From positions 1,716,501-1,780,500 of the forward strand of contig QANY01004715.1 in the NCBI GenBank assembly GCA_003255025.1: DNA of 64,000 nt. The letters run 5' to 3'. Shown piece by piece: positions 12,083 through 22,700 of this stretch. Under the pieces are notes generated by a model. That model made no database searches and was not told the origin of the DNA. It saw only the letters and a program-made list of their open reading frames with translations. Positions within the stretch are counted from its first letter, which is position 1. Each line of letters begins with the position of its first letter. Source of the DNA: Datisca glomerata (taxonomy: Eukaryota; Streptophyta; Magnoliopsida; Cucurbitales; Datiscaceae). A program made the translations under genes and the position numbers.

Positions 12083-14024
12083 TATAATGCCCCGATTCCC
12101 GAGGGTTAAACATGCTTGAAATTTCACAATTCAAAAATTCCCAATTCAATTAAAACCCTAATTTAAGAAAACCCCCAAATTGAAAACCCTAAATTTTCCC
12201 TAATTTTAAGTTAAATAGAGGAAACATAAAATTATTTTAAAAGAATATTAACTCATCAAACTGAAATAAAATGATTCATTAAACTGTAATAAAGTGAATC
12301 ACGAAAATCCATAAGACATGAAAGATTAAACATGAATATTCATAAATTTCTGAAATAACTGAAGTCAAACTGAAGTTACAATGTTATAATTAAACTTAGA
12401 AATCATAATCATGCTTGGTATGACAATCCCTCACTTCCGCTGCTTACCATCATCTGCAACACAATCAACTATGGGGGGTGAGTATTAAAAATACTCAGTA
12501 AGAAAATTCACATACTAATAAGTTTCACATGACATAAATGTAAACATATAACTCATGTAAATTTATTTCACACGTTTACTGGTCACATAAAATACTTGTC
12601 ACAACACATTGATTTCATGATTAACATATAACTTGAACTTGTACTTATATATGTCAATACTTACACTTACTTGATCATAACTCGACTAGACATATTCCTC
12701 GATTAACAACTTAACCTGAACTGTTTCACAACTTGAACTTGTAACATGAACGTGAACATGACAGATTGGGTGTCCTGAAACTTGATGTCACTTAAGGTTA
12801 TCTGAAACTTAAGGACGCTAACATGAACATGGTGACACCCAACTGTATAACTTGATAATATGACGTGAACAATCTGGTTACTTGATAACAAAGGGACATG
12901 ACTAAGTCTACTTCTTGTTTACTTATCACTTTTAGTTGAATTAATATTCATATTTCACGTATCACATATACATGAGTAAACATATAACTTGTTCATGAAC
13001 ATAAATAATATAACTAATACATGTATAACTCAAAATATAATCATACATAACGTGGAGAGAGAGAGAGAGAGAGAGAGAGACGCAACAGAGGGGGGACGAA
13101 GGAGAGAGAGACATAACAGAGAGGGGGAGGGAGACGAAGAAGAGGGAGAGAGAGAGACGCAATAGAGGGGGTGGAGATGAAGGAGACATAGACAGAACAA
13201 AGAGAAGGATGGAGATGAAGAAGAAGGTGAGAGAGAGAGAGACGTAATAGAGAGGGGGGAGACGAAGGAGAGAGAGACAAAATAGAGGGGGTGGAGACGA
13301 ATGAGAGAGAGAGAGATAGAACATAGAGGGGGAGGGAGATGAAGAAGAGGGGGGAGAGAGAGAGAGATGCAACAGAGAGGGAGGGAAAGATGAAGGAGAG
13401 AGAGAGAAAGAAGGAAATCAACTTTACTGGCGATGAAGGCGGCGACGATGACGATGAAGCAACGACTCAATAAGCAGTGCGGAAAAAAATGTAAATTGCT
13501 GGAAATTGGAGAATAGAATTTCATTTTGATGCATCAACGTATTAATCCAAAATCTAGATTTAAAAGAGGAAGAAAATAGAAGAAAATTGAAACGAGAATG
13601 AAGAAGCTTACCAGGAACGAAGAACTACGGTGATGCAGTGACGACTAAAAAATAGAGACGCAAGAGGAATAAGTTCACTGGAATTAAAGAAAAATATCAG
13701 AAGTGGATATTTCAACATTTAGATAGAAAAATCTAGGTTTAAAGATGGAGAAAAGGAGAAATAGGAAAGAAAAGAAAGAAAGAAGATGAACACCTACCAG
13801 GAATTAGAACACTGAAGAAGAAGATGAAATTGAAAAATGGAAAAACAGAGGGCAGTTAACGTCTGGGAGAGAGGGTGGTTGCTGTTTTAGAGAGAAACAT
13901 TTACAAGGAGGTTCGTGAAAGATAAAAAGAGAGAGTGGAGGAGACATTTGAGTGTGATGCTTATATGGTGCGTGTGGGTGGCTAAAAATTACAAATCTAC
14001 TCTCTTAATGCTTGGGGTATTACA
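12083..14024 (-). repeat. 5' LTR of the nested gypsy element
   Basis: 1942 bp, with the inner end reading TATAATGCCCCG and the outer end GGTATTACA. It is nearly identical to 5051-7449 apart from the missing 450-bp segment and a rearranged GA tract (13054-13410). Confidence 0.92.
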
Positions 14025-14113
14025 TTACGGTTGTGGGTAAATAATCATGGGTGTCCAATCAGGACGGGTGGACCCATTGGGTATGTCCATGATGAAATTT
14101 TTGTGTATAAACA

Positions 14114-15173
14114 TTAGCCCTATGTGCAAGTTCAAATGTGTAGCACTTGAGCTTGTACATAGTCACAGTGTGTGTTGTGATCTTACTTGATGAGCCCCCA
14201 GTTGGATGTGATGATGTACGAATCGCTTTCATTTAGCCTCCAGTAAGAGTTGCAAGAAGTAGTTGGCTAGGTAAGCCTCTTTCAATAAAGAATCTGATTG
14301 TGCTGACATTCATAAGAGGATGGCTGGCTGAAATAATATATATATACACTAGCAATGCACAACCTTAAGTTTCAATGTAAGCATGAGTGAGTGTACATGG
14401 TAGTATATGTAGCAAATGCATGTTCATAATGTGTGTCCAAATACCAAAGTATCATGACAAGTGGATAGAGTCATGCAACATTTTCTACTCACATTATTCT
14501 CGTGTATGATGATACAACTCAATGATGTATTCCTAATAATTTCAAGAGTTAATTTATTAAAATCATGAGCAAACATACCACCGCTTTCTGATATTGAGAT
14601 AACTAACCAGGGCAAAGTTCATCAAAAAATGGCCCAGTGACAAATGCACATGCTGGAGTGCCGTTCACAGACGATTCGACTTGCAAAAGTGCACACACAT
14701 AGGAACCTGCATGATTTTGCCTAAGAAGACGTACACATGTACAAAAAATATAATCAAGTTGCCTAAGGAGCTGCGTGCATGTTGTACAATCTGTAATGAT
14801 CATGCTTAAATGGTTATATATGCATCCTTACTTCAAATTATATCATGCATCAGTTCATACTTTAGATTTTCATCATACATGCTCATCATTTCCTTCTTTG
14901 AACCATTATCACGCATCCCTACTTTGCACATACGTCGCTCTTACGTACAACTTGTTACATGAGCATATTCATAACAAATCTCTAAGTTAGACTTAATCCA
15001 TGCGACAACGGTCATATTCTGTGGTAACGAGCGAAATAAGCAGTTAAACAACTTGTGTATTTCCAACACGTTATGGCGGCCAAGTTCCGCTTTGAAGGGA
15101 TTTGAAATAGTGGCTAAATTCTGTCCAACTACCTTTACTAAAATGTTTCTATTACATTTCAAGAACAAACTTT
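14114..15173. other. Internal non-coding part of the outer LTR element
   Basis: No usable ORF and no domain seen. Contains a short AT run (14335-14347) and the 24-bp sequence at 14514-14537 shared with the interrupted LTR. Confidence 0.55.
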
Positions 15174-15925
15174 GCTGAACGTCTTAAATGCATCCCAGGG
15201 CCCTACTCTGCTGAAATGTCTCAAACGCATTTTAGGAACAAGCTTCGCTGAAACATCTTAAGTGCGCTTTTAGGAACAAACTTTGCTGAAACGTCTTAAA
15301 TGTGTTCCAGGAACAATTTCTGCTGAAATATCTTAAACGCATTTTAGGAAAAATCTTTGCTGAAACATCTTAAATGCATTCAAGGAACAACTTTAGCTGA
15401 AACGTCTTAGAAGTATCCCGGGATCAGTCTTTCTTGAAACGACTTAAATGCGTTCTAGGAACGTCTTACACACATATCAGGAACAAACTTCTTCGAAACA
15501 TCTTAAATGCGTTCCAGGAACTAACTTCGCTGCAACATCTTAAACGCGTTCAAGGAACTAACTTTGCTGAAATGTCTTAAATGCATTACATAAGCCAACT
15601 TTGCTGAAACATCTTAAATGCATTCTAGGAGCAATCTCTGTTGAAACATCTTAAATGTGTTACAGGAGCCAACTTTGCTGAAATGTCTTAAATGCATTCC
15701 AATAGCAATCTTTGCTGAAATGTCTTAAATGTGTTCCAGGAACTAACTTCACTGAAATGTCTTACATGCATTTCAGGAACAAATTTCGTCGAAATGTTTT
15801 AAACGCGTTCCAGGAACTAACTTCGCTGAAACATCTTAAACGCGTTACAGGAACTAACTGTGCTAAAACGTCTTAAATGCATTCCGGGAGCCAACTTTAC
15901 TGAAACGTCTTAAATGTGTTCGCAG
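15174..15925. repeat. 37-bp minisatellite array, about 20 copies
   Basis: Degenerate tandem repeats of a unit beginning CTGAAACGTCTTAAATGCAT and continuing TCCAGGAACAACTTTG. Several units measure exactly 37 bases from one CTGAA to the next (for example those starting with CTGAAATGTC and CTGAAACATC). Variation is mostly transitions, with some short units near 15460. The array lies toward the 3' LTR of the minus-oriented outer element. Confidence 0.92.
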
Positions 15926-16008
15926 ATAACTGACCCGTTATAAGTTTTTGGGTTATTTTGATAACTATAAAAGTCGAAGTAAAGATTACGATGCTAAACA
16001 TCTTTCAA

Positions 16009-16330
16009 TTCTAAGTGACCCCTCGTGACAAGTTTTTCATTATCTTGAGTGTGCTTAATGACGATTTTTTTCTTTTCAACGACCCTAAGCTACCTATAAT
16101 AGGTACACTCAGTAGTGATTTTTCCTCAACAGTTCTAAGTCATCCCTCTTGGTAATTTTATCGTCACCTCGGGTGCACTTAGCGGTGATTTTTACTCAAC
16201 AGTCCTAAGTCAACCCTCGTGATAATTTTGTCGCTATGTCGGGTGCACTTAGCAATGATTTTTACTCAACAGTCCTAAGTCACCTCTCATGGTAATTTTA
16301 TCGTTACCTCAGGTGCACTTAGCGATGAAT
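16009..16330. repeat. About 70-bp tandem repeats, 4-5 degenerate copies
   Basis: Units share CCTAAGTCA, CCCTCGTGATAATTTT, TCGGGTGCACTTAGC and GATTTTTACTCAACAGT. The two central units are about 70 bases each. The outer copies are strongly diverged. A separate array from the 37-bp one, and no shared motif was noted. Confidence 0.85.
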
Positions 16331-17520
16331 CATTGACCCGCCTATTAAGGTGATTTGATTGTCACCGATGCAACAATCGACTTGGAATACTCTACTTGAG
16401 GCACCAAACATGGTTATTTCTTGTTACCATGGGTGTGCAGAACCAACATTAAAAATATTTCCACTATGTGGTATTACTGACACACTTATAGGAGGCCGGA
16501 ATGATAATGTAACTGTGGACGATAAAATTTTCACAGAAAATAAGTCATTATTCTTGTTGTCTCGATTATTGGTTAGAAGGAGAATCTCCCAGTAAAACAG
16601 AAACCTGGTTGTGAGAACAGATCTTTCAAACATGAATGATAGCGTAGAATACGTCATAAGGAATATGTATATATTGATATCTTCCCCTCTTTTTGAAGCT
16701 TAAAGAAATATGTCATTTTCTCTGCCATGACAGAATTCAATAATGACATAGAGACTATAGGCCAATGTAGAATAGCAAGTATATATCTAGAATCCCTCAT
16801 ATGCATACTAGAGCCCCCTTCAGATTCATGTGACAGTGATCATGAGGAAGCGTAAATAATAAATAATTTCATAAACACTTACAATAATTGGGTTGATAAA
16901 TCCATGAATACCTATAATAGGTTAGATGTTGGATCCAGCAATCCCCTCAATATGAGTCAGATAACAGATAACCAGTTAAGAAACCCGCATGATAATTTGG
17001 ATATCTCCATGATGAGCTCGATAATAAGTCCATAAATCTCTGTGATAAATTAATTAATAAATCTAGAAATCTCAGTCGATAGTAAGTCCAGATTGTTCCC
17101 AGGGAAGGAAGGGTCTTCGAACGTTTGTCACTAAGTCCGAAGACATATACTACACTTTAGGGACTGTAAACTTCAAGTATGTTTGGTCATAGATCTTGTG
17201 AAGTTTATCGTTACGCCATACATGCGTCACGTGGGTGTATTTAGACGTCACATGTTCAATCTTGACATGTCATTCTCAGTGACGTGGATCCATAATTACA
17301 ATAACCCCATGTTGAAGGCATAATAATCAAGCTTGAACATAACTTCTGATTTGAGCGCTGCGTCATTTTAACGATTTGTGGGCTTGATGTATCCATCTAT
17401 TCTTCAAATAAATAATAAGACATACATCGTTGTTTTATTATTATAGTGTAAGAAGATATTATGTTTTAAGACAATACGTCTGAGAGAATTCTTGGACTCT
17501 AGAACAAGTCATAGGAGTCC
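16331..17520. other. Internal region of the outer element, nothing recognised
   Basis: AT-rich, with short ORFs on both strands of fewer than 80 codons and no domain. I see no RNA gene or tandem repeat in it. Confidence 0.5.
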
Positions 17521-17770
17521 CTAGGCCCCTTTTGTTGATAAATGGCGTGGGGACTTCCCACGCCTAGGGGTCAAGTGGGGGGCTTCCCACGCCTAACACC
17601 AACAGGCACTGGTGTCCTTAATGCCTCAGGGCCTGCCCCGAGACACTGACACCAGCATAGCTGATGCCGGCATCATTAGTGCCTTGGGGAGAAGGGCTCT
17701 CCCCCTTCCCCTCTTCTACATAATCTGTCGAGAGAAGGGGGAGCTCAATCCCTCTCCTCTAGGTTTTGGC
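17521..17770. other. GC-rich island with short direct repeats
   Basis: A GC-rich patch in AT-rich surroundings. GACTTCCCACGCCTA and GGCTTCCCACGCCTA occur about 37 bases apart, followed by short inverted motifs (GGCACTGGTGTCC and GACACTGACACCAGC). It could be part of an untranslated leader. No protein match is evident. Confidence 0.45.
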
Positions 17771-18076
17771 TCAAGTACAATTTTTTCCTTTTTTCTCACA
17801 ATTTTTTTAGAAACCACCATTTTCAATTGTTTACTAACATGCGGTTTTTCTTCTACAAGTAGAGACTCAATAATGTTCTAGAAATGAGAAAACCTTTTTC
17901 TCCATCATTTTTAAAGAATCACATCTTTGTCTATTTTTTTTACTTTCAGTCATGGCAAGAGACCAAGAACGGAACTGAGTGATGAAAATTATTTATTTAT
18001 TTTTTTAACCATCCAAAGAAAAATGAAAATCATGACTGAATACAAAAATATACAAGAAACTCATTTTTTTCCTTTT

Positions 18077-18885
18077 GAACATGGACGAATGAACTAGTGG
18101 AAACATTCATTGAAAAACTAAATAAACTTAAGTTCTAGAAATTCATTCTCTCTATTTTTGGGTTCCAAATTTTCATGAAAAAATCAAAGAAAAAAAACAT
18201 ACTGATTTCAAGAAATAAACACACAACAGACCTTCCTCATGGAGGTTTCTCTTTGACAGATGACTCCCCAGTGGAGTCACCATTGTTTCGGGGATGGATT
18301 TCAAACCTGATCGGGTCATGAATGGAGAATTGTCTAGTCATCAGAAAAGCCTTGGAAACATGGAAGTCTAGCGTGGAGGAAAGGATGAGCATCCTTAGCA
18401 GCCTAGACGGTGACAACAGCCGGCATACGTACCTAATTGGGGTTGCCAAGGAGAGGGAGATGGAGAGAGAGCCCCCAAATTTTGAACATAGATGAAGGAA
18501 CTAGTGGGAACATTCTTTAAAAAAATATATAAACAAATTTAAATTTCAGAAATTCATTCTTCTGTTTTTAGGTTCCAAATTTTCAAGAAAAAATCAAAGA
18601 AAAAAATATACTGATTTTAAGAAATAAACACATAACAGACCTTCCTCATGGAGGCTTCTCTTTGACAGACGACTCCCTAGTGGAGTCGCCATTATTTCGG
18701 GGATGGATTTCAAACCTGATCAGGTCATGAACGGAGAGTCGTCTAGTCATCGGAAAATCGTTGGGAACATGGAGATTGAGCATGGAGGAAAGGATGGGCA
18801 TCCTTAGCAGCCTAGACGGTGACAACCGCCGGCAAACACACCTACTTGGGGTTGCCAATGAGAGAAAGAGGGAGAGAGAGCCCAA
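18077..18885. repeat. Tandem duplication of about 404 bp spanning the LTR/primer-site junction
   Basis: 18077-18479 and 18480-18885 are two diverged head-to-tail copies. Both start TTTGAACATGGA or TTTGAACATAGA. Both contain the CTTCCTCATGGAGG block, the primer-site block and the first 190 or so bases of the LTR, to GAGAGAGCCC. The first LTR copy is therefore a fragment (about 18284-18479). Confidence 0.88.
18671..18691 (-). other. Putative tRNA-Arg-type primer binding site of the outer element
   Basis: The minus strand reads TGGCGACTCCACTAGGGAGT next to the inner end of the right LTR. TGGCGACTCC would pair with a tRNA ending GGAGTCGCCA. A second, slightly changed copy is at 18261-18281. The tRNA identity is recalled from Ogre elements and should be treated as inference. 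Confidence 0.6.
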
Positions 18886-19287
18886 AAATGTGTATGTGAA
18901 ATGTCAATGTATACCCCCCCCCTCAATAGGAGTGTTAACCTTTTTATATAAAAAGTGGGGTTAAACCCTAATTTTATGATGGCCAATCAACGATTGCCAA
19001 GTGTATGTAAGGCCAACGTATAGAACGCTGTCATGTGTCTCCATGTTCATCCTCAATGAGAGGACGATGCATCTAAAACCTACTGAGGAGGTCGTCTCGG
19101 CTGACCGACACAACGAACCTTAACCTAAACCTACCAAGCCGTATGCCTCCAACTCATTTCCAAGGCGATAAGGGTCTGTCCAAGTCTTGTCACTTGAATT
19201 TACGGTTGTGAATAAATAATTATAGGTATCCGATCAGGACAAGTGAACCCATTAAATATGTCCATAATTAAAAATTATGTATAAACA
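18693..19287 (-). repeat. 5' LTR of the outer element
   Basis: 595 bp. On the plus strand it starts TATTTCGGGGATGG and ends TATGTATAAACA. It aligns to the interrupted copy and carries about 60 bases near 19070-19160 not found there. It ends only 466 bp before the glyoxalase II start codon. Confidence 0.75.
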
Positions 19288-19753
19288 ATATTTTTATAAT
19301 TGAAAATAAAATGCGAGATGATTCGTGTGCGCTTTTGCTTTATTTAAACATGTGTTAATTGAAAATTTAATGATGCTAGATTGAGATATGTGTCATTTTT
19401 ATTAAAAGGATTGTCTGTTATTGAAACTTAAATGAAAGGAGGTCTGTCGGCGGTTGATAACTCCGACGGCGGACAGATCAGCCTTATTAGACCGTTCGAT
19501 CACAATAGTCCAGATTAAGCCGTAATGTAATTTGTAATAATAATTTTTCTCTTCATGTCAGTTCGCTCCTTTATGAGCTATCCGCCTATCCAGATTAGGC
19601 CGAGAAACCCCATCTGGCATCTACTGCGGCAGTACTGCAGTCCTGAACGCATAGCCCAACGTAGGAGAGATAGTTTCAAGTTTCAACTGATGCAGGCGTG
19701 ACTAATTGCTTCTGTTTTAGTCTAGCAGAGAGGTCCTTCTTCAGCAGTCAGAG

Positions 19754-22700
19754 ATGAAGATTCATCACGTTCCTTGTTTGGAAGACAACTATTCTTACCT
19801 GTATCTCATTAACTTCTTCAGTCTCTAATTCTTCTTTCGATTTATTCGGTGTTTACTTTCTCTGATTCTTGGTGTCGTTGTTGCTGGATACAGTATCATC
19901 GATGAGAGCACTAAAGAAGCAGCGGTAGTGGATCCTGTGGAGCCGGAGAAGCTTCTGAAAGCTGCTCAAGAACATGGTGTCCTTCTTAAGCTCGTCCTCA
20001 CAACTCACCACCACTGGTAATTTCTCTGTTCTTCCCTCTTTTATAGTTCTTTCGATATCTGTATATGTAGCCTTTGTGAATTCCGCATACCCTAGATGCT
20101 TCCTCTTTTCTGTACTGAGAGTAAATATAATCTAATATGAAGGAATGAAATATTGTTATATTCCTTAATTTGGAAAAGAAGAGTACACCAGTATATATAG
20201 AGTTTAGCTCAGCAAATTTGCGTGAACCAAAACAGAACCAAGGACACGCGTCCTGCTACAAGAGGCTACAACCTAAACAATACATCATCAAAAGTAATAC
20301 AAAAGTAGGAAGTGCTAATTATGGTTTAACACCCCCCTCAAATTCATCGGGCGTGGCAGCACACTGAGTTTGGTTCGAAGAGCTTGAAAACGGGAAGCAA
20401 CCAAAGGTTTGGTGAGGCAGTCAGCCAGCTGGTCAGATGAGGGCTGAAACGAAATGATGAGTGATTGGCGAGCAACCCATTCACGGACAAAATGATAGTC
20501 TATCTCTTTGTGCTTCGTGCGAGCATGAAGAATGGGATTGGAAGCAAGATGATATTGCTGATATTATCACAATAGAGATGCGGAGGACTAGACAATGAGA
20601 GGCCAAGTTCAGTGAGAAGAGACTCAATCCAGGAGATTTCAGCAGCTCTGTTGGCAATATTCTGATTTTGTGCTAGAGCGAGAGACCACTTTTTGTATCG
20701 AAGAAGACCATGAAATGAGGTTATGGCCAAGGAAAATACAGTAGGCACTTGTACTCCGACGATCATCGGGGCAGGAGGCCCAACCCACATCAGTGTAAGC
20801 ATGCAGAGAATGATCAGAGTTGGGCTGTAGAAGCAAACCGAGGTGACCCGTGCCTTTAAGATAGCGAAGCACTCTTTTGACAGCCTGCATATGTGTTGTA
20901 ATTGGGGAGTGCATAAATTGACACAGTTTGTTCACAGGGAAAGAGATGTTTGGCCTTGTTAAGGTGCAATATTGAAGAGCACCAAGAATGCTACGATATT
21001 CTGTAGCATTTTCCAGTGGAGTACCGTCCTGTATAGACAAAGAACCAAGTGTGATAGGAGTTGTAAGTGGCTTAGAGTCAATAAGTCCTGTCTTTGTAAG
21101 AAGATCACGTATATACTTGGATTGACTAAGATGAAGGCCAGCAGAGGAACGGTGCATTTCAATCCCAAGAAAAAAATGAAGATCCCCAAGGTCTTTTACC
21201 GCAAACTGCATATTTAGATAAGTCAATAAGGCTGAAATAGTATGAGAACAAGAACCAGTGACGATAATATCGTCAGCATAAACCAGTAGGATGAGCATAG
21301 CAGAGCGGAAGAAAAACATAGAAGTGTCAGCCTTAGAAGCAGAGAAACCCCACTGTAATAACGCGTTGCTGAGTTTTGTGAACCATGCCCTTGGGGATTG
21401 TTTGAGACCATAGAGGGATTTAGACAGCTTGCAAACAGGGGAAGGAAACTGAGAATCAACAAACCCAGGTGGTTGACTCATGTAGACAGTCTCGGATAAG
21501 TCTCCAGCAAAAAAAGCATTTTGAATGTCTAATTGCTTCAACTGCCAGTTTAAGGAGATAGCAATACTAAGCACCAATCGAATCGTTGTTGGCTTAATGC
21601 GGGGCTGAATGTCTCATGAAAATCAAGTGCCATAGCATCTTGCCATTCTTGGTGTTTGTTGGCCCCAGTAAAGGTGGCTGGTTCAATGGGAATAACTGCT
21701 GCAACACTATAAAACACACGTGGTTTAAAAATGCCAGATTTGGCTCTTGTCACCATAGGATGATCATTATGTGGGATAATGGATTTCTCAGGTTGATTAT
21801 GCAATTCGCCTACCACAGGAGCAGGTGGGGAGGGTGTGTGTGACTATGTAGGTGTGGCTGGTGTGGTTGTTAGGGGAGAAAAATGGGTAACAGGAGCTGG
21901 AGGGTGGTGATTGAGCCATGGGTGGAGCGTGTGCAGTGGAAGAATTTGAAGACGGAGGCTTATTAGGTGAAGAGGCAGGAATAAAAGGAAGGGAAGTGAT
22001 GACAGTGTGGCTAGGAGTGAGTGAAGGCACAGAATAGGATTTGAATGGAAAAAACATGTCATAAAAAATCACATGTCTGGTGGCATATATGCGTCCTGAG
22101 GAATGGTGTAAACAAAGATAGCCTTTGTGATGGCTACTATAACCAAGAAATACACAGGACTGTGATCGAAATTCAAGCTTGTTAGCATTATAAGGCCGCA
22201 AAAATGGGAAACACTCACAACCAAAAATTCAAAAATGAGTATAAGCTGGAGGTTTTTTATATAAAACTTGATAGGGACTGGACAAGCTAAGAACACAGGT
22301 GGGCAATCTGTTGATTAAATAGATAGCCGTAGTGAATGCATACGGCCAGAAGTGAAGAGGCATAGAAGCATGAGCCATTAAGGCCAAGCCGGTCTCAATC
22401 ACATGAAGGTTCTTGCGCTCAACACGACCATGTTGTGGAGGCGTGTGTGGACAAGAAAGTTCATGGAGGATACAACCAACCCCCCCCCCCCCCCCNNNNN
22501 NNNNNCCCCCCCCCCCCCCCCCCAAATCCGATCAAACACGTTTGATATTGGAATCAAACTGTGTGTGAACCTAGTTTTGAAAGTGACAAAGGCTTGAAAT
22601 GCCTCGTCCTTAGTTTTGGGAAGATACAACCAAGTAAATCACGAGAAATCATCAATGAACAGAATAAACTAGCGAACACCAGTAATGACAGAAATGGGAG

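Larger units (their letters stand above)
5051..14024 (-). mobile_element. Ty3/gypsy chromovirus (Tekay/Del-like), degenerate, nested
   Basis: An 8974-bp LTR retrotransposon in minus orientation, flanked by the exact 5-bp duplication TTACG (5046-5050 and 14025-14029). The right terminus ends in canonical ACA and the left begins TGTAACGCCCC. Inside, on the minus strand, come LTR, tRNA-Met primer site, gag, protease, reverse transcriptase, RNase H, integrase with a C-terminal chromodomain-like end, polypurine tract and LTR. The order PR-RT-RH-INT and the chromodomain-like C terminus place it in the chromoviruses. Long LTRs suggest Tekay/Del. Many stops and frameshifts make it coding-dead. Confidence 0.93.
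4606..14113 (-). repeat. 3' LTR of the outer element, split by the nested gypsy element
   Basis: The LTR pieces are 4606-5050 and 14025-14113. They align end to end with 18693-19287, for example the shared GGGATGGATTTC start, the GGGGTTGCCAA block and the terminal TATAAACA. The junction GACTTTACG / TTACGGTTGTG matches the uninterrupted GAATTTACGGTTGTG near 19199, so the second copy acts as an empty-site reference. Near 4977-5000 this copy carries a 24-bp patch absent from the other LTR but present at 14514-14537. Confidence 0.75.
4606..19287 (-). mobile_element. Non-autonomous LTR element, Ogre/Tat-like, carrying a nested gypsy element
   Basis: Two related terminal blocks of about 0.53-0.6 kb lie at 4606-5050 plus 14025-14113 and at 18693-19287. 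Read on the minus strand they begin TGTTTATACA and end CATCC(C)TGAAACA or a close variant, so they fit LTR ends. Next to the right block the minus strand reads TGGCGACTCCACTAGGGAG. This fits a primer site for a tRNA ending GGAGTCGCCA, like the tRNA-Arg site I recall for Ogre elements. The internal part (14114-18670) has no gag or pol frame. It holds two minisatellite arrays toward the 3' LTR, a layout known for Tat/Ogre 3' untranslated regions. The outer target duplication is not visible (ACGCT against ATATT), so one end may be rearranged. The Ogre/Tat assignment is inference. Confidence 0.62.

Noticed and set aside
15174..15925. CRISPR-like array of regular repeats
   Set aside because: Repeats are contiguous 37-bp minisatellite units without unique spacers, in plant nuclear DNA inside an LTR element.
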